A stretch of DNA of 64,000 bases from Wolbachia endosymbiont (group E) of Neria commutata (GTDB lineage Bacteria; Pseudomonadota; Alphaproteobacteria; Rickettsiales; Anaplasmataceae): NCBI RefSeq assembly GCF_964026735.1, contig NZ_OZ034692.1, positions 1,116,001 to 1,180,000 of the forward strand, written 5' to 3'. Shown here piece after piece: positions 1 to 10,349 of the stretch. The translations under genes and the position numbers were made by a program. The first letter of the stretch is position 1. Each line of letters opens with the position of its first letter. The notes below the pieces were generated by a model. The model was not told the origin of the DNA and did not search any database. It saw only the letters and a list, made by a program, of their open reading frames with translations.

Positions 1-2592
1 GAATTTTATAGATTCTGGATCCGCACCATGCTCTCCACATATACCAAGTTTAATTTCTTTGCGGGTTTTTCTACCTCTTTCAATAGCTATTTTGATTAAT
101 TCTCCTACCCCTTCAATGTCCAGAACTTCAAATGGGTCATTTTCAAATATGTTGTTTTCCTTGTAGGAATCAAGAAAATTAACTGAATCATCCCTTGAGA
201 GCCCCATGGTGGTTTGCGTCAAATCGTTAGTACCAAAACTAAAAAACTCTGCATGTTTTGCTAACTTATCAGCAATTAATGCTGCTCGTGGAAGTTCTAT
301 CATCGTTCCAATTGAGTAAGTCTTATCTGCATACCCCCTATCTGGTGTCATTCCAGCGCGTGACGCTGGAATCTGTATTTGGATCCCAGTTTGAATGATA
401 GAAGCCTCTTTTTCCGCCAACTCACATATCAAGACAAATTCTTTTTCGCTCATTATGAAAGGAATCATGATTTCAGGTTTTATTTTCACATTTTTTTCCT
501 TTTTTAGCTCATCTGCAGCACTGAGTATTGCTCTGATCTGCATGCTGTATATTTCAGGATGAGAAATAGCAAGCCTGCAGCCTCGATGACCAAGCATTGG
601 ATTTTTTTCTGATAACTGTGCTATTTTACTTTCCACTGACTCAACTGACTTATTCAGCGATTTGGCAATTTTTTCTATAGTAGATTGATTATTAGGCAAA
701 AACTCATGTAATGGGGGATCAAGCAAGCGTATGGTTACTTCCATTCCCTCCATGATAGAAAATATTTCTTTGAAATCGGACTTCTGCATCTCTTCCAATT
801 TACTAAGTGCACTTGTTCTTTCATTTTCATCATCAGCTATTATCAATTTCTGAATGAATTCAATTCTGTCACTCGCAAAAAACATATGTTCTGTGCGGCA
901 TAAACCTATACCCTCTGCACCAAATTCTTTGGCAATTTTTGCATCTTTTGGAGTATCAGCATTTGCTCTAACTTTGATTGTTTTGATCTCATCTATCCAA
1001 CTCATCACTGTTTTAAATTCATTCGACAACTGAGGCAAAACTGTAGGCAAAATGCCGAGCATAACCTCCCCCGTACCGCCGTTGATGGTAATTGGATCAC
1101 CTTTATTTACTTTTGTTTCTCCAAGTAGAAAAAAAGTTCCATTCTTATCTATAGAAAGTCCACTTACACTGCAAATACATGGCTTACCCATTCCTCTTGT
1201 CACAACAGCAGCATGTGATGTCATCCCTCCTCTTGCTGTTACTATACCATTTGCAGCATTCATCCCATTAATGTCCTCAGGGCTAGTTTCTGATCTCACT
1301 AAAATTACTTTTTTGCCCTGCTCTGCAGCTTTTTCAGCATCACTTGCACTAAACACTACATATCCAGAAGCAACTCCTGGGGAAGCAGGAAGCCCTTTCC
1401 CTATTACTTTTTGATCACTTTTAATATCAAGAATTGGATGCAATAAATTATCAAAAATTTTTGGGTCAATTCTCAGTATTCCTTCCTCTTTTGTGATTGT
1501 TCCATCATTTACCATATCAACTACTATGCGAATAGTGGCCTCAGCTGTACGCTTACCAGATCTAGTCTGCAAAATCCATAATTTACCGTCCTGAACAGTA
1601 AATTCAATATCCTGCATATCTTGATAGTGCCCTTCAAGTTTTTCACATATCTCGCGTAGCTCTTTATAAACACCAGGCATTAATTTTTCCATAGTATTTT
1701 TTTGATCCCCATCAATTTGCATAGGGGTATACACGCCAGAAACCACATCTTCACCTTGAGCATTGACCAAAAACTCACCGAAACACTTTTTTTCTCCAGT
1801 TGAAGGGTTACGTGTAAATATCACGCCAGTTGCAGAATTATTGTTTAAATTACCAAAAACCATTGCTTGCACGTTCACTGCAGTTCTAAGGTCTTCAGAA
1901 ATATTATGTATTCTTCTATAGGAAATGGCTCTATCGTTTTTCCAAGATGCAAACACTGCATTTACCGAGCTTAATAACTGCTCCTCAACATTCTGAGGAA
2001 AATGCTTCTCCGTTTTTTCATGTACTATTTTTTTAAAATCTCCAACTATTTTTTTTAAAACGTCAACATCAAGCTCAGCTAAGCTTTTTACTCCATTTTT
2101 TCGTTGCTCATTTTCAATAACACTTTGAAATAAATTGTGGCTCAGTTGTAACACAACATTGGAATACATAGTAATAAAGCGGCAGTAGCTATCGTAAGCA
2201 AAGCGTTCACCACCTTTTTTTGCAAGCCCAACGACAGTTTCATCATTTAGACCAACATTTAAAATAGTGTCAAGCATACCAGGCATTGAGTTGATACTAC
2301 CAGAGCGTATGGAAACTAACAAAGGATTAGTTGAGTCCCCAAATTTACAACCGATGTCACTTTCAAGCATTGTCATGTAATTTTTGATTTCATTACATAG
2401 GCTACTTGGCAATTCATTACCTTGGTAGTAAACCTTACAAGCAGAAGTAGAAATTGTGAAACCAGGAGGAACAGGAATACCAACGTTACACATTTCTGCT
2501 AAATTCGCCCCTTTTCCTCCAAGCAGATTTTTCATTTCTGCATTGCCTTCACATCTGCTCTTGCTAAAGTAATATACTAATTTTTGTTCCAT
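1..2592 (-). CDS. ppdK: Pyruvate, phosphate dikinase (3' end outside window)
   Basis: Interconverts pyruvate and phosphoenolpyruvate with ATP/AMP and pyrophosphate in the cytoplasm, which fits the gluconeogenic, amino-acid-fed metabolism known for Wolbachia. Reading the minus strand from the ATG at 2592 gives one open frame of 864 codons to the window edge. It begins MEQKLVYYFSKSRCEGNAEM and contains the nucleotide-binding start (LLGGKGANLAEM), the central phosphohistidine region (GGMTSHAAVVTRGMGKPC) and the PEP-binding barrel (IELPRAAL, FFSFGTNDLTQTT). It stops within KLGICGEHGADPESIKF, so only roughly 25-30 C-terminal residues should be missing. A palindromic repeat is inserted in frame near 343-412. 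The gene is monocistronic as far as can be seen. Family assignment is secure. Confidence 0.95.
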   Translation of the reverse strand, partial: MEQKLVYYFSKSRCEGNAEMKNLLGGKGANLAEMCNVGIPVPPGFTISTSACKVYYQGNELPSSLCNEIKNYMTMLESDIGCKFGDSTNPLLVSIRSGSINSMPGMLDTILNVGLNDETVVGLAKKGGERFAYDSYCRFITMYSNVVLQLSHNLFQSVIENEQRKNGVKSLAELDVDVLKKIVGDFKKIVHEKTEKHFPQNVEEQLLSSVNAVFASWKNDRAISYRRIHNISEDLRTAVNVQAMVFGNLNNNSATGVIFTRNPSTGEKKCFGEFLVNAQGEDVVSGVYTPMQIDGDQKNTMEKLMPGVYKELREICEKLEGHYQDMQDIEFTVQDGKLWILQTRSGKRTAEATIRIVVDMVNDGTITKEEGILRIDPKIFDNLLHPILDIKSDQKVIGKGLPASPGVASGYVVFSASDAEKAAEQGKKVILVRSETSPEDINGMNAANGIVTARGGMTSHAAVVTRGMGKPCICSVSGLSIDKNGTFFLLGETKVNKGDPITINGGTGEVMLGILPTVLPQLSNEFKTVMSWIDEIKTIKVRANADTPKDAKIAKEFGAEGIGLCRTEHMFFASDRIEFIQKLIIADDENERTSALSKLEEMQKSDFKEIFSIMEGMEVTIRLLDPPLHEFLPNNQSTIEKIAKSLNKSVESVESKIAQLSEKNPMLGHRGCRLAISHPEIYSMQIRAILSAADELKKEKNVKIKPEIMIPFIMSEKEFVLICELAEKEASIIQTGIQIQIPASRAGMTPDRGYADKTYSIGTMIELPRAALIADKLAKHAEFFSFGTNDLTQTTMGLSRDDSVNFLDSYKENNIFENDPFEVLDIEGVGELIKIAIERGRKTRKEIKLGICGEHGADPESIKF
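343..412. repeat. Palindromic element inside ppdK
   Basis: The sequence holds a GTCATTCCAGCGCGTGACGC-type palindrome followed by GGATCCCAGT, the same module as in murD, ubiX and the 39.9 kb intergenic region. It is translated in frame in PPDK just before the conserved segment SIGTMIELPRA. Related elements are known in Rickettsia (RPE) and Wolbachia (WPE); the exact element boundaries are estimated. Confidence 0.75.
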
Positions 2593-2779
2593 TGTTTTTG
2601 GCTCTTTATTAACAAACATACTGTACGGTTTCGGTGTTATCAATAGACCTTTTTAGGATAATTAACTTTATAAAGTGTGACAACAATATCTTAAGACAAC
2701 AGGGCCTACGTATGAAAAAATATTGATATTTTACGATATTTGTGATAAAATAGTAGCTAAAGGTTTAGAATGAAAAGTT

Positions 2780-3259
2780 ATGGGTCCAGACACAGGAATG
2801 TTACAAGCTATGGATCAACATCAAGAATCTGCTGGAGAAAAAAGCGGTTTCGGACTTGGCCATAGTGATTCCATTGCAACAATTACAGAAGGATTAAAGT
2901 GGTTTTTTACTTTTTTTGAAGGGGCAATCGCTGCTTATAATAATGTGTTTGAAGGTTTGATAAGTGGTGCTAGTTTGGTAACATTATTTGGAAAGTCAGG
3001 TAATATGTTTGGCATAAAAATTTTTGAGGCGCTAGCAGAATTTTTCTCAGGTGGGGAAGGAGGAGCTCCTCAGGATGATGGCGGTGAAGGACATGATTCA
3101 GGTAACTTTCCACATTTAAATGATCAGATGGGTCATGATTTTGATAATTTTGGTGGTGGAACGCATCATGATCAAGATTACCATCAAGGCCAATCTTTTG
3201 ATCCAGGTTCTTCACCATCTGTTAGCGGTGATCATGATGGACCAGCGCTTGGGGGCTGA
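2780..3259 (+). CDS. Hypothetical protein, Gly/His/Asp-rich C-terminus
   Basis: The product has 159 residues and no recognised family. The N-terminal 30 residues are polar. A hydrophobic, partly amphipathic stretch (about residues 37-92, with WFFTFFEGAIAAYNNVF and GASLVTLFG) could associate with a membrane. The last 65 residues are low-complexity, rich in Gly, Asp and His (GGEGHDSGNF, GGGTHHDQDY). It lies alone between the divergent ppdK and the downstream ubiE, with an AT-rich promoter-like region upstream. The composition suggests a secreted or surface-exposed lineage-specific protein, but that is inference. The start at 2780 has no strong Shine-Dalgarno sequence. Confidence 0.6.
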   Translation: MGPDTGMLQAMDQHQESAGEKSGFGLGHSDSIATITEGLKWFFTFFEGAIAAYNNVFEGLISGASLVTLFGKSGNMFGIKIFEALAEFFSGGEGGAPQDDGGEGHDSGNFPHLNDQMGHDFDNFGGGTHHDQDYHQGQSFDPGSSPSVSGDHDGPALGG

Positions 3260-3471
3260 TTCTAGACTCAGTAAACAAAACAACTTCAGTTATGTGTTGA
3301 AAATCAATAGTAATTTTAATTTAAAAATTGACGAGAAAATCAGAAGCTTAACAGATTTCAATGGCATGAATACCGCTTTTGCAGGACATGTATAAAGGTA
3401 GAAAGTGGTTTTATGCGAAAAATAGCCCTAAAATGCTTGCAGAATATGTAAAAAATATCCAGAGGGATAGT

Positions 3472-4170
3472 ATGGATAAATCGCAGTTAGTTAAAGAGGT
3501 ATTTGATTCCGTAGCAAATCATTATGACATAATGAATGACATAATGAGTTTAGGTATGCATAGGCTTTGGAAAGATAAAATGGTAAATAGTGTTCATTTT
3601 GTCAAAAATTCTAAGGTTTTAGACGTTGCAGGTGGAACTGGAGATATCGCAATAAGAATCGCAAAAAAAGATCCTAGCATTAAGATTACAGTGTGCGATA
3701 TAAATCAAAATATGCTGAATAAAGGACGTGATAAATGTATAAATTCAAACCAGCTGACCTTCAATTGGGTGTGTGCAAGTGCTGAGAGTTTGCCATTTGA
3801 AGATGCTGAATTTGATTATTGCACCATAGCTTTTGGTATTCGAAATGTTTCTGATCGAAAAAAAGCTCTGAGCGCAATACATAGAGTATTAAAACCAAAT
3901 GGGAAATTTATTTGCTTAGAATTTGCTCCTATGCACTATCAAAATAAGGCATTTACTAAAATTTATGACCTATATTCATTCAAAGTAATCCCCAAAATTG
4001 GCAGCGTAATTGCTAAAGATCAAAGTTCATATGAATACCTAGTAAAAAGTATAAGGGAGTTTCCAACACAAGTTGATTTTAAAAAAGAAATTGAAGATGT
4101 TGGTTTTAAAAATGTTGAGTTTCGTAATATGAGTTACGGAATAGTAGCATTACATACCGGAACAAAATGA
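3472..4170 (+). CDS. ubiE: Ubiquinone/menaquinone biosynthesis C-methyltransferase
   Basis: SAM-dependent methyltransferase that methylates the benzoquinone ring during ubiquinone synthesis. From the ATG at 3472 the protein is 232 residues, matching the family length, and has the family N-terminus ([20 protein letters not shown]), the SAM-binding glycine motif ([12 protein letters not shown]), and [11 protein letters not shown] and CLEFAP further on. The frame stays open upstream to an ATG at 3379, but 3472 is preferred because a GAGGGAT ribosome site precedes it and homologues begin here. The stop overlaps the ftsW start by ATGA, so the two are probably translationally coupled. Confidence 0.92.
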   Translation: MDKSQLVKEVFDSVANHYDIMNDIMSLGMHRLWKDKMVNSVHFVKNSKVLDVAGGTGDIAIRIAKKDPSIKITVCDINQNMLNKGRDKCINSNQLTFNWVCASAESLPFEDAEFDYCTIAFGIRNVSDRKKALSAIHRVLKPNGKFICLEFAPMHYQNKAFTKIYDLYSFKVIPKIGSVIAKDQSSYEYLVKSIREFPTQVDFKKEIEDVGFKNVEFRNMSYGIVALHTGTK

Positions 4171-5294
4171 ATATTAAACATTGGTATAGGACGTTAGACT
4201 ATTATCTGATTATACCAGTGTTTTTTTTGCTAACCATAAGCTTTATTCTTGTTTATTCAGCAAGTCCAGCAATAGCGCAGCGTCTTTCTTTACCACAGGA
4301 TTATTTTATAAAACGCCACATAGTCTATATAGCTCTATCACTGGCTGCTCTAATAACATTTTCTTTTCTCAATATAAAGGCCATACTTAATCTATCATTC
4401 ATGAGTTTCGTTTTATTTATCGTTCTAATGGTGATTGTAATAACACTTGGTGCAGAAGCAAAAGGCGCGAAAAGATGGCTATATATTTTCAAAATGTCGA
4501 TTCAACCATCTGAATTTATGAGGCCATTTTTTTCTGTCGTTATAGCCAGTAGCTTAGCCAGCCAAATAAAGTTTAAAGTACATATATCAATTATAATATT
4601 TCTGTTAGTTTTTGTATTATTGCTTTTACAGCCTGACTTTAGCATGTCTATGCTCTTGACATATTCTTGGATGTGTCAGATGTTTATTGCATGCATTCCA
4701 TTTGTATATTTTATATGCATAGGAGGAATAGTAACAACCGGTATCGCAGGTGCTTATTTTTATCTTCCACACGTAAAGCAAAGAATTTACAACTTTCTCT
4801 TTTTCACGCAGCGTGATAATTTTCAAGTCATAAAATCACTGGAAGCATTTAAAAGAGGTCAATTAACAGGAGTGGGACCAGGTGAAGGCAACATAAAAAT
4901 GCTCCTTCCTGATTGTCATACAGATTTTGTATTTTCTGTTTTAGCAGAAGAGTTTGGCTTAATTACGTGTTTAATTGCATTAATACTCTTTGGCATCATT
5001 GCAATGCGGCTCCTTTATGTTGCATATAGGGAAAGTGTACTATTTAATCTACTTGTGATTCTTGGTATATCAATTCAATTTATTACACAATTTATAATGA
5101 ACATAGGGGTGACACTAAGTGTTTTCCCTACAACCGGTATAACCCTACCTTTACTTAGTTATGGCGGATCATCTCTACTCTCTTCAAGTATTGCACTTGG
5201 CATAATGCTGTCTTTTAGCAGGAATCAATCTACTCAATTAAGTTTTCGAGAGCGTATCATTTTTAACTCCAACTCTGAATTAGAGAAAACTTAA
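4167..5294 (+). CDS. ftsW: SEDS peptidoglycan polymerase / cell division protein FtsW
   Basis: Multi-pass inner-membrane protein of the SEDS family that polymerises lipid II at the septum. The 375-residue product has about ten membrane segments and the diagnostic SEDS motifs: KGAKRWL in the first third, [19 protein letters not shown] around residue 250, and [13 protein letters not shown] near residue 330. It overlaps ubiE by 4 bp. FtsW is preferred over RodA from motif wording, but the distinction is not certain. Together with murD it shows that a lipid II pathway is retained, as is known for Wolbachia. Confidence 0.9.
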   Translation: MNIKHWYRTLDYYLIIPVFFLLTISFILVYSASPAIAQRLSLPQDYFIKRHIVYIALSLAALITFSFLNIKAILNLSFMSFVLFIVLMVIVITLGAEAKGAKRWLYIFKMSIQPSEFMRPFFSVVIASSLASQIKFKVHISIIIFLLVFVLLLLQPDFSMSMLLTYSWMCQMFIACIPFVYFICIGGIVTTGIAGAYFYLPHVKQRIYNFLFFTQRDNFQVIKSLEAFKRGQLTGVGPGEGNIKMLLPDCHTDFVFSVLAEEFGLITCLIALILFGIIAMRLLYVAYRESVLFNLLVILGISIQFITQFIMNIGVTLSVFPTTGITLPLLSYGGSSLLSSSIALGIMLSFSRNQSTQLSFRERIIFNSNSELEKT

Positions 5295-5304
5295 ACTGGT
5301 AGGG

Positions 5305-5365
5305 AGAATAGAGTAACTGTATAGTCCCGGAATATGATATATGAGAAATGACCATCAGAAGGAGA
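5305..5365. mobile_element. Solo IS end remnant
   Basis: The stretch around ATAGTCCCGGAATATGATAT and the ATGAGAAATGACCATCAGAA that follows resembles, in reverse complement, the right end of the IS4-type remnant at about 31615-31680. No transposase reading frame accompanies it. It sits in the ftsW-MFS gap. The remaining bases to 5465 show nothing recognisable apart from an AT-rich promoter-like tract. Confidence 0.45.
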
Positions 5366-5465
5366 AGTTGTGAGACTATACATTGCTGAAGACCTTAGGG
5401 ATTATCTGTTTGTCATCGCTCAAAAGCCATAGTATAATAATAAACATTATATAACAAAATTTTCA

Positions 5466-6632
5466 GTGCTATTACCCTTTCTATTAATTCTATCTCTAAT
5501 TGCTAAATTTATTGAAATTGACATTTCCGTACCTAGTTTTCCTGATATAGTTCGCTATTTTAACGTACCGGAAGGGACGATTCAATTAACTATTGCTTAC
5601 AATTTTTTAGGCTTTTGCATTGGCGGACTGTTTTTTGGTCCATTGTCCGAATGCTACGGCAGAAGAAAAATGATGATTATAGGTAGTACCTTGCTGCTAA
5701 TCGGTGCTATTGGTTGCGTATTTGCACCGTCGGTTTTTTGGCTTGTAATTGCTCGTTTTATTCAAGGTATTGGTGCAAGCGCATCTGTAGTTGCGTTTGC
5801 CATAGTTGCAGATAGTTATCAAGGTGACAAAGCAGTAAAGTTTATAGGTATTATGAATGCAACTTTAACTGTAGTAATGGCAATTGCACCTGTTTTAGGA
5901 AGCTTTATTAATGAAGCTGTAGGATGGCGTGGTAATTATGCAACTGTTGCAGTAATTTGTTTGATCTCTTGGATTTCACTACTTTTAGCGCTCCCAGAAA
6001 CAAAAAAAGACCGCACGGCTTTCAGTTTAAAAAAAATGATGCAAGATTACAAAAAATTATTATCTAGCTCAAAATTCGTTGCACTGTCCTTAATATCAAG
6101 TCTCTTTACTTCTGCATATATGTCATTCATTACTTGTGGACCATTTTTATATATGGAAACTTTTGGGTTGCCAAGCAAAATTTATGCACTACATCAAGGT
6201 TTGATTGTAGGCTCTTTTTCTCTAACTAGCTTATTCTCTGGTAAAATCCTACAAAAACTTGGAGCAAGATGGTGCGTAATTAATGGTACAATTGTTATCG
6301 TTATTGGCGCTCTACTACTTACAATACTAAGTGTATTTACACCTTATTCTCCTTACTTGATAACACTATCTATGATAATTTTTTCTACTGGTGCTGCAAT
6401 CTGCCAGGCAATAGTTTTTAATGTATCAGTGAATGTTTTTCCTGAAATTAAGGGTACGGCCTCATCTGCGATATCATGTATAAGATCTTTTATAATGGCT
6501 ATTTTTATAGGCTTAACAAGTTATGTCTACAATGGCCAAGTAATCAGTGTATCTCTTCTTGTTTTATCTGCAGTAATATTAGAACTTATTTTCACTGTAT
6601 ATTTATTACGGTCACCTGAAAGTTTTGAGTAA
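5466..6632 (+). CDS. MFS transporter, Bcr/CflA drug-resistance type
   Basis: Twelve-helix major facilitator superfamily carrier, 388 residues. It shows the DHA1/Bcr-CflA pattern: DISVPSFPDIVRYFNV after helix 1, GPLSECYGRRKMMIIG (the MFS loop 2-3 motif) around residue 60, ARFIQGIGAS, and LPETKKD after helix 6. The substrate cannot be told. The assigned start is a GTG at 5466 with little N-terminal extension before helix 1, and no upstream ATG is in frame. Because an IS remnant lies just upstream, the original 5' end or promoter may have been altered. Confidence 0.85.
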   Translation: MLLPFLLILSLIAKFIEIDISVPSFPDIVRYFNVPEGTIQLTIAYNFLGFCIGGLFFGPLSECYGRRKMMIIGSTLLLIGAIGCVFAPSVFWLVIARFIQGIGASASVVAFAIVADSYQGDKAVKFIGIMNATLTVVMAIAPVLGSFINEAVGWRGNYATVAVICLISWISLLLALPETKKDRTAFSLKKMMQDYKKLLSSSKFVALSLISSLFTSAYMSFITCGPFLYMETFGLPSKIYALHQGLIVGSFSLTSLFSGKILQKLGARWCVINGTIVIVIGALLLTILSVFTPYSPYLITLSMIIFSTGAAICQAIVFNVSVNVFPEIKGTASSAISCIRSFIMAIFIGLTSYVYNGQVISVSLLVLSAVILELIFTVYLLRSPESFE

Positions 6633-6706
6633 GTAATTTTTAATATATTGATTAAATACAGTTTTAATGTATAATTTAATCAGTGAATTGAGGTTGGGGT
6701 ATAGGT

Positions 6707-7630
6707 GTGAGTGGCGATTCCTATGAATTATTAGAAGTAGATAGAAGCTCCACTATAGAAGAGATAAGAAAAAAGTATTATGAATTAAAGTGGTCATATG
6801 ATTGCCGAAAAGAACTGGGAAAACTAGAAAAAGATAAAGAAGATGAGTTTAATAATATCACAAAAGCATATCATGAGTTATCAACTAATGAACACCATTT
6901 GATACTTAGTGGATATCCCATTGCTTTAGCAATTAATAGCACTGATGAATCATTAACAGAAGAAGAGATTGAAGATATATTACAGAAAAATGATACAGCA
7001 CTACAAGAATTGCAGGATCAAGAGGAAAAAGAAGTAGAAGAGAAATTTAAGAAACTTGACTTGAAATTTCAAGAAATGAAAGATCAGCAAGAATATGAAG
7101 CAATGGAGAAACAACTTAAGAAAGCAGATGTATTATTATCAACCGTAAAAAATAAAGAGCGCAACGAATCAAGAAAGGCAGAAATTAGACAAATAAAGGA
7201 AAGAATCAAAGAATTGAAAGAAGCAATCAAATTATTTAAATTGCTAGATAAAGGATTTATATTGTGGGAAGAAAGGACTAAGTTGCTAGAAACAAAAACA
7301 GAATTATCAGAGCAATTGAGTGATCTAAAAACACGCATTGAATTAAAAGCTTCATACAAAAAAATGTCTGACATTTTTATGGCAGCTACTGGGGTATTTA
7401 TTATTGTTGATTCAATAATAGCAGTATTGTTTTCAATGAATTTAGTAAGCTTAGAAATAATGCTACTTTCAACTATAGCATCCACTGCTGTATCTCTAAT
7501 TTGTGTAGGTTTTGCTATTCATTATAATAATCAAGCGTTCACAGAAGTAGATACTGAGTTGTTAAATAGTACTGATCAATTGAATATAGAGAAGTTTAGC
7601 CAAAATAAAGAAAATTCACTTTGCAGTTGA
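6707..7630 (+). CDS. J-domain-like membrane protein lacking HPD
   Basis: The 307-residue product starts with a DnaJ-like module (residues 4-60: SYELLEVDRSSTIEEIRKKYYELK ... FNNITKAYHEL). The His-Pro-Asp tripeptide needed to stimulate Hsp70 ATPase is absent; that position reads WSYDCRKE. Residues about 85-205 are a highly charged coiled coil, and two hydrophobic helices (about 220-243 and 246-268) follow before a short polar tail. The layout resembles a membrane-tethered J-like scaffold. The GTG start at 6707 is preceded by GAGGTTGGGG. An in vivo co-chaperone role is doubtful without HPD. Confidence 0.7.
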   Translation: MSGDSYELLEVDRSSTIEEIRKKYYELKWSYDCRKELGKLEKDKEDEFNNITKAYHELSTNEHHLILSGYPIALAINSTDESLTEEEIEDILQKNDTALQELQDQEEKEVEEKFKKLDLKFQEMKDQQEYEAMEKQLKKADVLLSTVKNKERNESRKAEIRQIKERIKELKEAIKLFKLLDKGFILWEERTKLLETKTELSEQLSDLKTRIELKASYKKMSDIFMAATGVFIIVDSIIAVLFSMNLVSLEIMLLSTIASTAVSLICVGFAIHYNNQAFTEVDTELLNSTDQLNIEKFSQNKENSLCS

Positions 7631-7660
7631 AAAATAATTTTTCTGCTGCATTATATTGTT

Positions 7661-8516
7661 ATGAATAACATTACAACAAAGCAAGTAATATCCTTCATCC
7701 TGAAAATGCTGCATCCATTCAAGTGGCAAGTTATTCTCATGTGTTTTATCCCGTTATTTTGGGCAATTGACCACTCTTTTAGTCCTTATATGATAAAAAT
7801 TATTGTGGATCGAATTGCTGTAGCGCCTGCTGAAAATATGCTTGAACATTTGACTACTCCTGCTGCGCTTTATGTTTTGATATTGTTTTGTATGGTGTGC
7901 ATTCATAGGCTATATGAGTATCTTGTTGATATTTCACTGGTTCCAAATCTCCATAAAAAAATTAATGACTCAAGTTTTGAGGTGCTGCTTGGCAAAAGTC
8001 ATCATTATTATCAAAATAATTTCGCAGGCAGTCTTGCAAATAAGATAAACAATCTGGTAGATAACATTCCTGAAATAATATAAATTGTTGTGGAAATATT
8101 CCTTCATCAAGCCTTTGCTCTTAGTATCGCTATTTATGCACTATGGACAGTAAATTCTAGCTTTGCAATCGCAATGCTTACTTGGGCTGCATTGTTTATA
8201 ATTTTATCTCTTACTTTTTTGAAAAGGTTAGTACACCTTTCAACTACTTTTTCAGAGTATGGATCAATAATTACAGGTAGAATGGTAGATGTATTTTCTA
8301 ATATTTTATCAGTAAGATTATTTGCAAGGAATAATACTGAAAGAATATCTCTGAGCACCACTTGTAAAGAAGCCACTTTAATAGAACAGAAGATATGGTG
8401 GGTTTACTTTTTGATTTTCTGTGTTTATGGATTTTCATACGTAATTGTGCAAGCGTTTAATTTGTACTTTTTAATCAAAGGTAGACAGCAAGGAACCATA
8501 ACCGTTGGAGATTTTG
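7661..8516 (+). pseudogene. ABC exporter transmembrane domain, 5' half, broken
   Basis: Reads as the N-terminal membrane domain of an MsbA/MDR-type ABC exporter (FKWQVILMCFIPLFW, SPYMIKIIVDRI, LPNLHKKIN-like coupling helix, GRMVDVFSNILSVRLFA, TITVGDF). An in-frame TAA at 8081-8083 divides it into 140 residues and a second segment in the same frame. At 8517 the frame runs into a group II intron, and the nucleotide-binding domain does not resume on the other side. The Walker motifs are therefore missing and the gene cannot make a working transporter here. Confidence 0.85.
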
Positions 8517-9061
8517 GTGTGCCATAGGGACACAAAGAATGTTCTGAAAAGAGCAAACTAAGTGCAAAAGCTACGCAATAGATGAGGGTGGGCCCCTCGA
8601 AGCCGGTTTACAAGAGCAGGCTTCAAACAACCATAAGCTGCTTTGGTAAAGAGCCAAGGTAGTGAGCATTATGGAAAAGGCGTAATTATGCGTCATGTAT
8701 GGAATAGAAAGATGAACGAAAGTGAACCACTGATGAAGTGTCGAAAACAATTAGGTGGCGTCAAAACCAGGGGGTCTTGATTAACCTGGGATAAGTCTAT
8801 CAGGAACTTGTTTACTGGGTAGATGGCGTCCGGCATAGAGGTGGCATGAATCTATTTCAGGCTATTGTGTGGAACTACGGGAACCTGTCGTTTCGATGAT
8901 AAGGGAGAAATCCAAGGAGCTAAACTCCAAGGGTGAGAGTACCGATACGGAAAACAGGGGCGGATCAGCTCGTAGTAGTGAAGAAGTTTCTGTAATGGGA
9001 ATGGAGCGAAGGGGCTGAGTTATTCAGTTTTAGTTATTTGTCAACCGAAAGGGAGGAGTAA

Positions 9062-10312
9062 ATGAATAAAACAAAGTCTTTTGATATACCGAAGCAACTT
9101 ATTAGGAGAGCTTATAAACAAGTGTCCAAAAACAAGGGTGCTGCTGGTGTAGATGAGGTTTCGATAACAAAGTTTGAGGAAGATCTAAAAGATAATCTCT
9201 ATAAACTATGGAATCGGATGTCATCTGGAAGTTATTTTCCAGAGCCTGTAAAAGCTGTAGCAATACCAAAAGGTACGGGAGGGGGACAAAGAATTTTATG
9301 TGTTCCTTCAGTATCGGACAGGATAGCGCAGACAGCAGCTACAATGTATCTAGAACCGTTAGTAGAACCGAAGTTTCATGAAGATTCATATGGTTATAGA
9401 CCAAACAAATCTGCACTGGATGCGGTAGGAACTGCGAGGAAAAGATGCTGGTGGTACGATTGGACGATAGATCTTGATATAGCAGGATTTTTCGACAATT
9501 TGGACCACGAGTTGGCATTGCAAGCTATCAAAAGGCACACAGACTGCAAATGGGTCATACTGTATGTTGAAAGATGGATAAAAGCTCCAATTCAGCAAGC
9601 AGATGGCGGTAAGGTAGTTAGGGAAAAAGGAGTTCCGCAAGGAGGTTCAACAAGCCCGCTGATCTCAAACATATTTATGCATCATGTATTTGATGAGTGG
9701 ATGAGACGAAAGTGCCCAACAATAGCATTTGAGAGGTATGTAGATGATGCGATAGTGCACTGCAAGAGTAGTAGGCAGGCAGAATTTATGAGGGTAGCAA
9801 TAGAAGAAAGATTGGCTGAGTATAAGCTAAAATTACATCCTGAAAAGACACAAATTGTGTACTGCAAGGATGACAATAGGAAAAGTGAATTTCCTAAACA
9901 AAGTTTTGATTTTCTGGGTTATACATTTAGACCCAGGTTAGCAAGAAATAAAATAGGAAAGCATTTTGTTTCATTTCTTCCTGCGATTAGCAACAAGGCC
10001 AAGAAAAATATTACTACAACCATAAGGTCATGGAAAATACTACGAAATACACACAAAACATCAGAGGAAATATCAAAGATAGTAAATCCAATAGTCAGAG
10101 GCTGGTATCAGTACTATGGCAGGTTTTACAGGAAAGAGATATACAAACCTCTGAGAAACATAGAGCGGCACCTAGAAAAGTGGGTCAGAAGAAAGTATAA
10201 GAAGCTTCGAAATCATGGAAGACTAGCAAGGCAACTTCTAGGAAAAATGAGGAAAGAAGAGCCAAATACTTTTTACCACTGGACACTTGGTTTAGGGCAA
10301 AAGACTGAATAA
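9062..10312 (+). CDS. ltrA: Group II intron reverse transcriptase/maturase
   Basis: Splices its own intron RNA and copies it into DNA target sites. The 416-residue protein has RT blocks in order: KNKGAAGVDEVS, YFPEPVKAVAIPKG, IAQTAATMYLEPLVEP, SYGYRPNKSA, GFFDNLDHE, KGVPQGGSTSPLISN, and the catalytic FERYVDDAIV near residue 225. The thumb/maturase domain (IVNPIVRGWYQYYGRFYRKE) follows. No HNH endonuclease domain is visible after it, so retrohoming probably relies on nicks or replication forks. It is preceded by GGGAGGAGTAA, a strong ribosome site. No disabling mutation was seen. Confidence 0.95.
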   Translation: MNKTKSFDIPKQLIRRAYKQVSKNKGAAGVDEVSITKFEEDLKDNLYKLWNRMSSGSYFPEPVKAVAIPKGTGGGQRILCVPSVSDRIAQTAATMYLEPLVEPKFHEDSYGYRPNKSALDAVGTARKRCWWYDWTIDLDIAGFFDNLDHELALQAIKRHTDCKWVILYVERWIKAPIQQADGGKVVREKGVPQGGSTSPLISNIFMHHVFDEWMRRKCPTIAFERYVDDAIVHCKSSRQAEFMRVAIEERLAEYKLKLHPEKTQIVYCKDDNRKSEFPKQSFDFLGYTFRPRLARNKIGKHFVSFLPAISNKAKKNITTTIRSWKILRNTHKTSEEISKIVNPIVRGWYQYYGRFYRKEIYKPLRNIERHLEKWVRRKYKKLRNHGRLARQLLGKMRKEEPNTFYHWTLGLGQKTE

Positions 10313-10315
10313 TGG

Positions 10316-10349
10316 GAGCTGTGTGAGTCGCGAGGTTCATGCACAGTTC
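10316..10349 (+). ncRNA. Group II intron domain V
   Basis: A 34-nt hairpin begins GAGCTGTG and ends CACAGTTC; the two arms pair completely (one G-U). This length, the AGC near the 5' strand and its place directly after the maturase match catalytic domain V of group II introns. Confidence 0.85.

Noticed and set aside
1052..1414. 120-codon open frame on the plus strand inside ppdK
   Set aside because: It is antisense to well-conserved PPDK coding sequence and has no ribosome site.
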